Part shown: positions 12,062-23,276 of the stretch, piece by piece | Numbering within the stretch: position 1 is the stretch's first letter | Layout of the letters: the number at the start of each line of letters is the position of its first letter | Origin: Cornus controversa | Lineage: Eukaryota; Streptophyta; Magnoliopsida; Cornales; Cornaceae | Assembly (NCBI GenBank): GCA_026545225.1 | Contig: CM048847.1 | Span: 5,642,001-5,706,000 of the forward strand | Reading direction: 5' to 3' | Length of the DNA: 64,000 nt | Translations under genes and position numbers: made by a program | Notes under the pieces: generated by a model | Told to the model about the DNA's origin: nothing | The model's database searches: none | Seen by the model: only the letters and a program-made list of their open reading frames with translations

Positions 12062-12776
12062 CAACTGATCTTTTAACTCCTTCAATTCAGCCGGTGCCAT
12101 CCGGTACGGTGCCATAGAGATAGGCACGGTACCTGGTGCAAGATCAATGCTAAACACAACATCTCTCATCGGAGGTAACTCTGTCAAGTCCTCCGGGAAC
12201 ACATCTACAAACTCACTAACCACCGGTGGAAATCCTCCACTAGTCATAATCCCATCCTCCTCGGCTAATAAACTAGCTAGGAAATATCTAACCCCGTCCC
12301 ATACACCGAAACTAAGCAAAGACAAAATGTAGAAATCATCCCGCTCTCCCACAAAGTAAAAATAATCACCCTCAGGTGTGCACACTGTCACTCTCCTACG
12401 GAGACAATCAATCGTGGCTATAAATGTAGACAGTCAGTCCATACCTAGAATGACATCAAAAGTGGTCATGTCTAGTAATACAAAGTCCAACACTAGTCGA
12501 CGCCCAGCAACCTCAATCTCGCAAGACCGACACACTCTATCTAGGGTAACCCTACCCCCAACTGGTGTATCAATGGACAATGGTGACTCCAGTGATGACA
12601 CCCGTAACCCCAAGGCACAAGTAAATGCAACAGATATAAATGAATGTGATGCACCCGAATCTATCAACACCCTAGCCCACGAGCTAGAAACCAAGAAAAT
12701 ACCTCTGACCACTGACGGCCCCGGTACATCCTCTACCGGAGCGATGGTGAACACACGGCACCGTGACTGCTGACCA
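12062..12776 (-). pseudogene. C pol, aspartic protease
   Basis: Retroviral-type protease that would cleave the gag-pol polyprotein. The active-site block is LIDSGASHSFIS, followed by the downstream ILGMD motif. A TGA at 12434-12436 replaces the Trp of GMDW; the related E copy still has TGG at 20260-20262. The linker between protease and RT continues to 12059. Confidence 0.9.
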
Positions 12777-13945
12777 GTTCCCTATAACCCCGACTACTGG
12801 CTATAAGTAGGTGTGGGACCCCTCGCTACCCGCGATCCCTGAACTAACTGTGCTGGCTGCGATAGCGATAACGCCCTAAAGCCAGACTGAACCGTAGTCG
12901 TCTGCCCAACTCTCTGCTGAGACCCTGTACTACTCGGTGCCCCCTATCTATGTGGGCAACTAGGTTTCATATGTCCAGGTTGCTTACAATAGTAGCATAT
13001 CTTCTCCCTGACTATCCCTGTAGGCATAGATGCCACTGCATGTCCCTGTGGGCACTCCCTACTGTAATGGCCAATTTGATGGCAATTATATCACTCCACA
13101 GAAGATCGTAAAGATCTGGTAGGTAAGGCCAATGAAGGTATAGGGTGAGCTTGTTGCTGCCCCTAAAAATCAGACCTGCCTTCCCTATTCCTCTTCCGTC
13201 CCTGGCCACCCGAAGGTGCCACTGCGCTCTTCACTTGCTGTTTAGACTCCCATATCCTTTGGGTGTCTTTGTTGTCTTCCTCAGCCACTAAGGCTTTGTT
13301 AACCACTTCATTATAGGTCCTCAAACCTAAAATGGATACCCTCTTTCTGATAGAGGTTTTGAGTCCCTTCACGAATCTTTTCACCTTTAGCTCTTCATTA
13401 GCTACCATCTCTGGGGCAAAGTGAGCCAATGACGTGAATTTGGTCTCATACCCCATCACATCTAAGTCCCCTTGGACTAAGTCTATGAACTCTTGCCTCA
13501 TCCGATCTCTCACCAAATTTGGGAAGAACTTATCAAAGAACAACCCCTTAAAGGTCTCCCAGTCCATAATCTCAGTGTTGTGGACATTCCCGATGAATTG
13601 CCACCACCGATCCGCTTCTCCTTGTAAGTGAAGCGCTGCCACACCCACTTTCAAATCCTCATCAATTGCAAGAGCAACCATGAGTTTGTGAGTTTGGTCT
13701 ATCCAACTCTCTGCCACAAGCGAATCACGTGCGCCATCAAAGGTAAGCGGCTTAAATTTCACAAATTCCCTCATTGCTACCATTTATCAGCTCAAGGCAA
13801 CCCTAGGCAATGCCTGAACCTCCTCTTCCCTGGCTTCCCTAGCCATCCGTCTCATAGTGTCTGCCATGTCACGTATAAATTGCGTTCCATCTGTTGGCTC
13901 CTGAGGAGCATCAGCGCCTACGTCTTGCGCTCTTCTTGGAGGCAT
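12777..13945 (-). pseudogene. C gag (capsid and zinc-knuckle nucleocapsid)
   Basis: Starts at MPPRRAQD (ATG 13943-13945), the same start as in E (21711-21713). The capsid part has the retrotransposon gag signature (GEADRWWQF, FKGLFFDKFFP). The CCHC knuckle CYYCKQPGHMKPSC near 12955-13000 is intact; an upstream CHQIGHYSREC knuckle has lost its first Cys to TGA. A 21-bp insertion near 13777-13797, absent from E, adds TGA and TAA. Further TAG codons are at 13163, 12944, 12794 and 12782, where E keeps CAG in each case. Confidence 0.9.
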
Positions 13946-14187
13946 TTCGCTATATGCACAACAAGAAAATTTTAGGACCAAGCATTCATACTCATTCAAA
14001 TTCCATCATGCTTTCACATGCCATGCTAATTAAGTCCACAAGGGCATGTTAAGGAACATAAGTATATAATTATGTAACACGTAAGCAATTTGTAAACCCC
14101 AAGTCCAAACCCTTACATTAGTCCAACCTTCTCAAATTCACACGTGATGTGACCATCATCCGTCGCCCCTAGGTATTCTAACCTAGA
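13946..14187 (-). other. C gag leader
   Basis: About 240 bases between primer site and gag start, without an ORF. E has a clearly homologous leader at 21714-21956. Confidence 0.7.
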
Positions 14188-14199
14188 GATCTGATACCA
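14188..14199 (-). promoter_or_regulatory. C primer binding site, tRNA-iMet type
   Basis: The sense strand reads TGGTATCAGATC, matching the complement of the initiator tRNA-Met 3' end (TGGTATCAGAGC) except for one base. It lies three bases from the 5' LTR. Confidence 0.85.
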
Positions 14200-16594
14200 T
14201 TCTGTAATGCCCCGATCCCCCGACTCTCGAGAAATCGAGGGTTAACCCGCCCATTCATTTGATCAAGTTAACTAAGGCTATAACCAACATTTCCTTCTTT
14301 CAGTCATTTGAAAATAAAGTTTCAGTCAGCTGAAAAAGTGCTCTAAAAATGCTTTTTTCATTCTGTCTCTTTCAGTCACCTGAAAGTGGACTTTCAGCAG
14401 GCTGAAAGTACCTGGGCCAGAATTCTTTGACAGTATTCCTCAACCTGACTTCAAATGCTACTATCTCACAATCCATAAGTCCGTTTGACTTGAAATTTGA
14501 CATCGATCATCCTTAACATGTCTAGTTTCTAACCCAATTTGAATCACCCAAAACTTTGAACCACAACTCAAGTTATACTCAATTTAGTGAGTGTAGGTCA
14601 GATTTCCAACCCTTGCAACAAAACATGCATAACATTCTCAATTTAAATCCAAACAAGGTCCATGGCCCATCAAATTGAAGCTAACACAATTCTCTTACTA
14701 TATACAAAAATTCCATTCCTTCCTTGAACTCAAAATGGACACTTTTGGGTGTGTCCCCCCAATGACTACTTTAATGCCTTAAGGCCATCAAGTAAATTCA
14801 CATAACATGCATTCCATACTTGAAATGTAATTCCATCTATTTTTCTTACCCTCTTCACTCCACAACTCATGCATACATACTTTTTATACTCCATTTGCTC
14901 ATGATTAACCATACAAGAAATCATAACTAAAGAGGAAAATGGTCCTATGGTACCATACATCTCCAACACAAAATTTTCTCAAAAGGGTACATATCATTCA
15001 TATGATTTTCTTCCAAGTTTATAGTCATTACAAGAATTCATGCATAAAGTTCAAAATGCAACAAATTCTACCACGACTACAACTAATTCATTACCGTGCC
15101 ACAAGCCGGCACAGATAGCCAAAAGTACAAGTATCCAAAAATGTAGCAAAATATAACTAGAATTCTTCTTGGACAATCAAGTCCCATCCGTCATCGGTGC
15201 CTTATCTGAAAAAGAGTTTAGAATAAGGGGGTGAGTACCACTGCGGCTCAGTAAGGATACCCCAACCCACCTAAGTGCCAACCCGACACGACCTACATGA
15301 ATACATGTCACAACATTTCATGTATCATTCAACATACATCATGTTCACTCACAACAATGCATATATATATATAGGGATGCATTAAACACGTATCATGCTT
15401 TATAATTTAAAATGAAAGCAATATCACACACTTGTCTCCCCCTCGGACTCCACCTGATACCCTAACATGGTTTTTGACCAACCATATGACCTGGGACACC
15501 TCCCATAACCGTCTCATGACTTTGGCCTACCCCGCCAACATCATACATCCAGGGTAATATTTTGGTTTACCCATTAGTGATTAGTCCGTATCAGCACCAT
15601 CACCAAATATTTGCTTATTCAAGGTGATTAGACTATATCAGCACCGTCACCGAGTATTAGGTGGCTCAAAGTGGTTAGTCTATATCCACACCGCCACTGA
15701 GCATAATTGGATCCTAGGTGATTAATCTGTATCAGCACCGTCACTGAATCATTGGGTGGCTCAAGGTGGTTAGTCCATATCCGCACTGCCACCGAGCATT
15801 GTTGACCTAAATAATCGACACCTAGTCTTAACCACATTTTCCCGTATCCTCACAATGGTTCATATATGCATTTCGAACATCTAATAATCAAATACTCCAC
15901 ATTCACACTCCACAATGCACAAGCTAATTAGCCTAATACATAGCATGCATTTTCATCTCCATGAAACCACACATATATTTACCTATACATGTGAAACCTA
16001 GCATATTATACACATATGCACATAAATTCCATTTAAACACATTTTAATCATGCTTCACCAATGCATACATTTTCTATACAAATATGGCATGCATTTAACT
16101 CACTTACAACATATAACACATATACGTCTCATATTTGCACATAATTATACATATACACCACATTAGGCGCATAAGCATATATGCTCTTATTCTCACACAT
16201 TCTCATGCATTTGTCCTCTACGTCATGCATACTAGGAGATACACATATATTGCATAGAAGAGATTCAAGAGAAAAAGAAAACACCTTATCCCACCCTTCT
16301 TACATCTCTAAAACATGCAATACACACCCTTAGCTCTCACCACTTCACCCGAAACCCTAGAATCGACAAGTAGATGAGAAAGAACACCCCTACCTCAAAA
16401 TCCAAGCTTAGAAATGGAAGACAAAAATTTCACCAAGCTTCAAACTCCTCTAATGGCAACTTTTCACCTATTAAAGCGAAGAGGAGAGTGAGGGGAACAA
16501 CTTTTGGTCTTGGCTTTACCCTCAAATCTCACTTCTTGGCCCTCAAAACATAGAGAGAAGAGAAACTTGTAGAGAGAGAGAGTAGGAGCCAGAT

Positions 16595-16628
<34 letters not shown>

Positions 16629-17000
16629 GAAAATCTAATTTGTCTCCCCCTCTTTACACATATATATCATATATTTCTCCTTTTGCAACTAAACCCTCCA
16701 CCTTTTCCTTATTTGCTCCTTGTTATGGCCCTTTTTCGCTTATTCGCAAACTAGCATTTCCTCATTTTTCAAAACTTCACTTATACCCTTAAAATTACAT
16801 CAATACCCCCACACCACTCTCTAGATCCGGTAGTTATTTTCCCCGATTACCCAAACCCATTTCGGTCCCATACCCGTAACCAAAAATACAAAAAGATCAT
16901 TTAAGTCCACTCAGCATGTTATTAAACAATTAATCATGCTTAAAAATTCACTTAACTTTTAAACATAATTCGAAGAGAAAAAAAAATTTTGGCTCGTTAC

Positions 17001-18398
17001 TGATAAGTGTTCAATTCTATGCATTTGAACCCTCTTTATTGCATATGTTTGTTCCGTTTCTACGTTTACCGAGATATGTTTATGGTATTTTTGTGTTTTT
17101 GATGTATTGCAGGTCTTGTAGTGAAAGGAGCAAAGTTTGAGGCTTGTTGCAGCTGAAGAGAAAAGTTAGAAATTGTAGTCAAGGTATCTCGATCAATCGA
17201 GATGTTGATCTCGATCAATCGAGATCTCGATTGATCGAGATCTCATTTCGATTGATCGAAATCTTGATCAATCGAGATTCTACAGAAGCCACTGCCCACT
17301 TGCTCACCTGCTCTCCCACTTGCAACAAAATCTCCCTTTTTGCACAACTTAGGGGGATTGTCTGACTTGAACAAGACCCTTGGGGACCTTCTTAATATAA
17401 AGGGTGTATATATTGATATATATATATATATATGATGGGCCCCAAGGTTGAAAAAGGAGCCTTAAAGCACAAAGAAACCACATATCTCTAATATCTCTCA
17501 CACACATCAGATTATACCAAGAGAGACTTTCGGGAGAGGAGAAGAAGGAGCTGAACCAGACCTTGAAGCTCCAATTTCTCCATTAATGGAAGAGTGCAAG
17601 GCATCCATAAGCAACTAACTTCTCTACTAGGGTGTTGGTTTCAACCCCTAGCCATGTAAACTTGTTCATCCTTGTAGCACTTGGGATTTGTAATTAAATG
17701 TTGATTATTTAGCCTAGTGACCATGTACACTAATACATTTCTTTTATATATTCATTTGATGTTGAGTTTATTATTGTCTTAGAGTAGATTCTTTCATGTG
17801 AATGCATAACATTTGCATATTCCACAAGAAGTGCAAATGATGGCTAGATAATGGTGTTTAAATGAATGTGTGGTGTTTGCTTGTATAAACCATGCCAAGA
17901 TAAGGTAGTTTGGATGCATGTAGGTTCACTTAGAGAGTAGAATAATTAGGTAGTTAGTTAGGTTGAAGAGCTATGCTTGTTGAATATGGATTATGATAGG
18001 TTAGCACACACATTAATCTTTCGATATGTCATTGAGGTCACAAGCCTAATGACATTGTTAGGCATTTAATTAATGAATCCCATGCTTGCTACATCAATGA
18101 ACAAGTGAACGGCTAGTGGTGGAAACCAACCCTAGTTCTCTCTCCCATCCTTTACTCTTTAATTTTATTGCTATTACATTCATGCAATAGTTTTATAAAC
18201 AAAAACTCAAAACTCTATTTTTAGGAATAAAGTGGAAGTAATCTTTCTTTAAGACAATTGCAACTAGTCCTCGTGGGATCGATACCCTCTATATAGAACC
18301 GTATCTACAAAGATTCGTGCTCTTGCGAGTGATTAAATTATATTTTGATAAAAAGGGCAAAATTAAGCTTACAATATAATTCGAGTTTAGCCACATCA
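17001..18398 (+). mobile_element. B2: solo LTR of family B (1398 bp)
   Basis: Starts TGATAAGTGTTCAATTC and ends CACATCA, matching B1's LTRs (39434-40871, 48271-49708) in the opposite orientation. Exact target duplications GTTAC are at 16996-17000 and 18399-18403. It contains a TCTCGATCAATCGAGA-type palindrome array (17185-17280). More diverged from B1 than B1's LTRs are from each other, so it is an older insertion. Confidence 0.95.
17391..17435 (+). promoter_or_regulatory. Candidate TATA region in B2 LTR
   Basis: AATATAAAGGGTGTATATAT followed by a TA run. Placed about 400 bases into the LTR, a plausible U3/R position; B1's LTRs have TGATATAAGAG in the same place. Inferred only. Confidence 0.3.
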
Positions 18399-18404
18399 GT
18401 TACA

Positions 18405-18518
18405 GTTTCTTCGACGAAAGTGGAGTTGGGTAGTTTAGTTAGTGTTTAGTAGTTTCTTTTGTTTTAGTTTTGTTTTATTCTATTGCTAAGGGACTAGCAA
18501 TATGTAAGTTTGGGGATG
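18405..18518 (+). other. A2 3' terminal internal segment and polypurine tract
   Basis: Continues the A2 sequence cut at 2672 (GTTTC shared) and ends in AAGTTTGGGGATG (18506-18518), which abuts the LTR and is the likely polypurine tract. Matches A1 24769-24890 reversed. Confidence 0.85.
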
Positions 18519-19947
18519 TGATCGGCGTTGAATGTTACGCATTCTAGCCTCTTAACTTATGTATTTTGTTCTCTTAGTGATAGATTATTTTGTGATTTTA
18601 CTTCGTTTTAGTGTGTTTTGTATTTTCAGGGCCTTAATATTATTTCAGTTAAAACCATGATTTTGGGCTTTTAAAGATGACATGCAAGAGGGTTAGATGA
18701 AGCCTACATCAAACGGATCCTTTCAACTCCATATTTTAACTCAAAACAGCCCAAGGAAGAGGTCCAAGATAATTATAACTGCTAAAGGGTATTTCGGGCT
18801 AAAATCCAATTCTGCGTGTAATACAATTTTAATCCTGTTTTGGAAAACGACCCGAAACTCTTATTTTCGAGCGTTAAATTGACTTAATTCTTGAATGGGT
18901 GGAACGAAATTCGATTCTGGACGCTTTTGTATTTCACGTAAATTTTGTGAATCAGACTTTTACTAGGTCAAACTTTGGGACGAAAGTCAGTAGAAAAATC
19001 CACCTGATTAGGGTCTGCGGGAAACCCTAATTGTCTCCTAATTAGGTGGGGACTCTTCGTATTCTCTTGGCTATTAATAGTGACGAATTGGGACTGTATG
19101 GAGGAGGCTTAGCAGTAGCTTTAAAGAGCTTTTGGAGTGGAGAATCATTGGAGAACAAGGCGTATCATGAGCGGCTAGTTCAGCCACCAGGGTTTCGATG
19201 TAGCACTAACTAAACATCACTGGTTTGATTGTTCTAATTATTGGAAATTTTTGTATTCATTCATAGATTATGTAATTTAGAGGATTCTTATTATAGAATT
19301 GAGCAATAAAAGTCTTATAAATTCAGTTTCAATGATTTCTTATCTTGTCTTAGATATTTGATTGTTGTTATTGAACTCGTCCCTCTTGTTTTCTGTGATC
19401 ATGAGAGTGATTATTACACAATGGTTTTCACTGAATATATCATTAAAAGCTTTGATGGATTATGCCTAGAGAAGATGAACCATACTGTACCTTAGATTAA
19501 TGTAGTTAGATAGATGGCCCATGCCAATCGAAGATAGTCCATGACTTAGCCTTAATCATATGTTTATCTTCTTGACGGATGGAGGTGAGTTTGTAGCCAC
19601 CAACACCACTTATGCATGATATGATTCCCCATAGTTAGTTCAATTGACCATTGATTGTGAAGTTAGTGGTGAAATCAATTACCCTAGACTTATCTTATAT
19701 TCTCTATACTCCTTAGTTTTTCTTGCTTTTGTTCAATTACTTCATTAGTTAATTTAGTTATAAAAATCAGAATTCTTTTCTTTTAAATTTAATTAGAATT
19801 AGTCTTAACAATTCAACTCAATCAGACCACAGTCCCTGAGGTTCGACACCCCTTTCGATAGCCCTATTCTGCAAAAAATTTGTTATATTGCGAAGTGTGG
19901 TAATTTTTAATTGATACACTTATTGAGTCACACTCACACATGAATCA
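18519..19947 (+). repeat. A2 3' LTR (1429 bp)
   Basis: Starts TGATCGGCGTTGAATG and ends CATGAATCA; reverse complement of A1's LTRs with several percent difference. No coding potential is apparent. Confidence 0.95.
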
Positions 19948-20600
19948 AGGTGCAGTACCAGGAGCAAGATCAATGCCAAACACAACATCTCTCATCGGAG
20001 GTAACTCTGTCAAGTCCTCTGGGAACACATCCACAAACTCACTAACCACCGGTGGAAATCCTCCACTAGTCACAATCTCATCCTCCTCGGCTAATAAGCT
20101 AGCTAGGAAATATCCAACCCCGTCCCTCACACCGAAACCAAGCAGAGACGAAACGTAAAAATCATCCCGTTCTCCCACAAAATAAAATCAATCACCCTCG
20201 GGTGTGTACACTGTCACTCTCCTATAGAGAGAATCAATCATGGCTCTAAATGTTGATAGCCAGTCCATACCTAGAATGACATCAAAATTGGTCATGTCTA
20301 GTAACACAAAGTCGAACACTAGTCGATGTCCAGCAACCTCGATCTCGTAAGATCGACACACTCTATCCAGGGTTACCCTACCCCCAACTGGTGTATTAAT
20401 GGACAATGGTGACTTCAGTGATGACACCCTCAGCCCTAAGGCACAAGCAAATGCAATAGATATAAATGAATGTGATTCACTTAAATCTATCAACACCTTA
20501 GCCCACGAGCTAGAAACCAGGAAAATACCTCTGACCACTGATGGTCCCGATACATCCTTTACCGGAGCGAGTGTGAAAACACAGCCCCGTGACTGCTGAC
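19948..20600 (-). pseudogene. E pol, protease and linker to RT
   Basis: Close homologue of C 12100-12760. The ILGMDWLS motif is intact. In the active-site block the usual DSGASHSF reads DLSESHSF, so the catalytic site is altered although Asp remains. A TGA near 20187 interrupts the frame. The rest of pol (RT to integrase) must lie left of the window, cut off by the A2 insertion at 19948. Confidence 0.85.
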
Positions 20601-21713
20601 CAATCCCCTGTAAGCCTGACTGCTGACTAGAAGCAGGAGTGGGACCCCTCGCTACTCGTGATCCCTGTACTGATTGTGCTGGCTGTGGTGGCGGTAATGC
20701 CCTGAAGCCAGACTAAACTGTAGTCGTCTGCTCAGCTCTCTGCTGAGTCCCTGTACCACTCTGTATCACCTGCCTCCGTGGGCAGTTAGCTTTCACATGT
20801 TTGAGTTGTTTACAAAAGAAACATACCCTCTCACCTACTATTCCAGCTAGCACTGGTGCCACTGTATATCCCTGTGGGCACTCCCTGCTGAAATGTCCAA
20901 TCTAATGGCAATTATAGCACACCACAGAAGATCGTGAAGATCCAGAAGGCAAGGCCAATGAAGGTACTGGGTGAGCTTGTTGCTACCCCTGGAAACCTGA
21001 CTTCCCTCCCTATTCCTCTTCCGTCCCTGGCTACCCGAAGATGCCCCCGCATTCTTCACTTATTATTTAGAGTCCCATATCCTTTGGGTGTCTCTGTCAT
21101 CCTCCTCAGCCACTAAGGCTCTGTCAACCCTCTTTCTAATAGAGGTTTTTAATCCTTTCACGAACTTTTTCACCTTTAGCTCTTCATTAGCTACCATCTC
21201 CAAGGCAAAGTGAGCCAAAGATGTAAATTTGGTCTCGTACCCCATCACATCTAAGTCCCCTTAGACTAAGTCTATGAACTCTTGCCTCATCCGGTCTTTC
21301 ACCAAAGCCGGAAAGAACTTATCAAAAAATAACCCCTTAAAGGTCTCCCAATCCATAGTCTCGGTGTTGTGGACATTCCCTATGAATTGTCACCACCGAT
21401 CTGCTTCTCCTTGTAAGTGAAGCGCCACTACTCTCACTTTCAAATCCTCATCAATTGCAAGAGCAACTATGAGTTTGTGAGTTTGATCTATCCAACTCTC
21501 AGCCACAAGCGGATCATGCGCGCCATCAAAGGTAGGTGGCTTAAATTTCACATATTCCTTCATTGCAACCCTAGGCAATGCCTGAACCTCCTCTTCTTTG
21601 GCTTCCCCAGCCATTCTTCTCATAGTATCTGCCATATCATGCATAAACTGTGTTCCATCTGTTGGCTTCTGAGGAGCATCAGCGCCTATGTCTCGCGCTC
21701 TTCTTGGAGGCAT
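20601..21713 (-). pseudogene. E gag
   Basis: Begins MPPRRARDIGADAP at ATG 21711-21713 and is collinear with C gag without C's 21-bp insertion. Stops at 21390-21392 (Trp in C), 21261-21263, 21063-21065, 21060-21062, 20983-20985, 20902-20904 and 20713-20715 (all Gln in C) break the frame; a deletion also removes part of the capsid near 21125. The zinc-knuckle region is partly recognisable (CFFCKQLKHVKANC). Confidence 0.85.
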
Positions 21714-21956
21714 TTCTTTCTATATGCACAACAAGAAAATTTTAGAACCAAGCATTTGTACTTAGTCAAATTCCATCATGCTTACACATGCCATGTCATT
21801 TCAATCCACAAAAGTATATTAAGAAATTGTAAGCATGAATCAAGTTCCACATAAGCAATTTACAATCTCAAGTTCAAATCCTTATGTTCCGATCCTTAAT
21901 CTCAAGTGATCACTAAATCAAGTCTCACCCTTCGTCCCTAGGTATTCCAACCTAGA
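21714..21956 (-). other. E gag leader
   Basis: Homologous to the C leader, including the CCTAGGTATTCCAACCTAGAG stretch before the primer site. No ORF of note. Confidence 0.7.
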
Positions 21957-21968
21957 GCTCTGAAACCA
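21957..21968 (-). promoter_or_regulatory. E primer binding site, tRNA-iMet type (one mismatch)
   Basis: Sense TGGTTTCAGAGC against TGGTATCAGAGC. It is preceded on the sense strand by an LTR-like terminus GGCGTGACA and three bases, as in C. Confidence 0.8.
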
Positions 21969-21971
21969 TTC

Positions 21972-22102
21972 TGTCACGCCCCAAAACTCGGACTTCCAGG
22001 ACTCCCCCAGACCGGCCCTGAATCCCGTGTGAACCTATTCACTCAACCCCATGAATTATCTCAACCACACTTATGCAATAGTATCGAAGTTTGATACCAT
22101 GC
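21972..22102 (-). other. LTR-tail fragment and second primer site: chimaeric leader
   Basis: 131 bases that begin TGTCACGCCCC, the sense-strand LTR end of the E/D type, then hold a second iMet-type site (22089-22099, sense TGGTATCAAAC) three bases from the F1 LTR end at 22103. Two LTR-end plus primer-site pairs therefore stand in tandem. This looks like a recombinant 5' end: F-type LTR and primer site followed by the end of an E-type LTR with its own primer site. Confidence 0.55.
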
Positions 22103-22483
22103 TATAACACCCCAATTTTCGACTCCTAGTGAACCGGAGGTTAACCTATCTATTTAGCCCAATAGACCCTCATTAACTTCATTTACATTGGAAGCTTAAC
22201 TCAATTCTTGCATATGAATGCACCCAATTCCATTTTAACCAATCCCCATGGGCCTACATCAAATCATACACCTTAGTGGAAATTTACTTGTCCACACTTT
22301 CAAGAATCACTCACTTTCAAGCCTCAAAACTTACTGTGTTTAGAATCTGAAATTGAGTCCTACACCATTGAATAGAGAATCCAAAAATACTCAATTTTTA
22401 AAAAAAACCACACTCAATTCTAATCTAGAACAAAGAAATTATGTCCAAACGAAGTTTTGAAAAATGCTGTGAATAGTAATTTC

Positions 22484-22740
22484 AATATTGCGAAATGCCA
22501 ATCTCGATTGTGCGAAACTGGCATCTCGATTGTGCGAAAAAAATCTCGATTATGCGAGAATATCACCCTCTCGGGACCTCAGACCTACAATATTTCGCAT
22601 AATCGAAATGGGAGTTTCGATTGTGCGAAATTGCTCCTGTTTGGACCCTAAAAATCATTATAAATTATCACCCCTTCGCACAATCGAAATGGGGGTTTCG
22701 ATTGTGCAAAATAGACATTTCGCACGATCGAAATGCACCT
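22484..22740. repeat. Palindrome array TTTCGATTGTGCGAAA in F1
   Basis: About eight copies in both orientations of a 16-base unit with arms TTTCG/CGAAA, with GAATATCACCCTCTCGGGAC (22557-22576) in the middle. The same array and phrase occur in F2 (59762-59820 and 63642-63855), and the phrase recurs beside a different palindrome array in Athila element B1 (44842-44860). Confidence 0.7.
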
Positions 22741-23276
22741 CTCAGGACTTCCAACAACCCTATACATGGTCCACATGAAGCCCAACCAACATTCGATCAT
22801 CCTAGCACCCTCATACATGATCCATAACATATATACAAGATACCAACATCAATTACATGCTCAAGATCATATCCATAATTGAATCATTCTCTTATACAAC
22901 TGCAATTCATTCATAAGGAAAACATCATCAAATGAATTAAACGCTACCACGGGCACTACATAAACTTATCCGTTGTCTTTCCACACCCAACAAGTTTATA
23001 ATCTAATACATACATCAAAATTACATTTGTCCAAAATATAACTACAACTTACAAGGAAGTCACATGCCACAAGCCGGCATGGTAGCCACAAAATACACAA
23101 CATCCAAGAGATAGCTAAAAACACTACTAGAGTTCCACTCGGACCCTCATGTCCCATCCGTCATCGGCGCTTTATCTGTAAAAGAGTTTATAATAAAAGG
23201 GTGAGCACCACTACGGCTCAGTAGAGATACCCCAACCCACCTAAGTGCCGACCCGACACGACCTACATGGATGCAT

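Larger units (their letters stand above)
2673..18404 (-). mobile_element. C: complete Tekay/Del-like chromovirus (Ty3/gypsy), decayed
   Basis: Both LTRs, a primer binding site, gag, protease, RT, RNase H, integrase and chromodomain are recognisable on the minus strand. Exact 5-bp target duplications GTTTC lie at 2668-2672 and 18405-18409. Later insertions split it: D1 in pol and B2 one base short of the end of its 5' LTR. The LTRs differ by a few percent by eye, and the coding region has many nonsense codons plus at least three frameshifts, so the element is inactive. The long LTRs and the C-terminal chromodomain place it with Tekay/Del chromoviruses, which are thought to direct integration to heterochromatin. 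Confidence 0.95.
14203..18404 (-). repeat. C 5' LTR, interrupted by B2
   Basis: 14203-17000 plus 18399-18404 makes about 2.8 kb, collinear with the 3' LTR at 2673-5468 including the palindrome cluster, the hairpins and the array (about 15575-15800). B2 landed so close to the end that its target duplication GTTAC is the LTR terminus itself and only the final A lies beyond it. Confidence 0.95.
1..19947 (+). mobile_element. A2: Athila-like LTR retrotransposon, coding region deleted, left end outside window
   Basis: Plus-strand copy of the family represented in full at 23277-50116. What remains is the end of the 5' LTR (1-713), a non-coding 3' region (714-2672 plus 18405-18518) and a whole 3' LTR (18519-19947). 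The C element is nested at 2673-18404; removing it and one GTTTC copy gives continuous sequence matching the reverse complement of A1 around 24766-24900. No gag, pol or ORF3 survives. It sits inside the E element, whose protease sequence resumes at 19948. The left target duplication lies outside the window; the right flank begins AGGTG. Confidence 0.9.
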
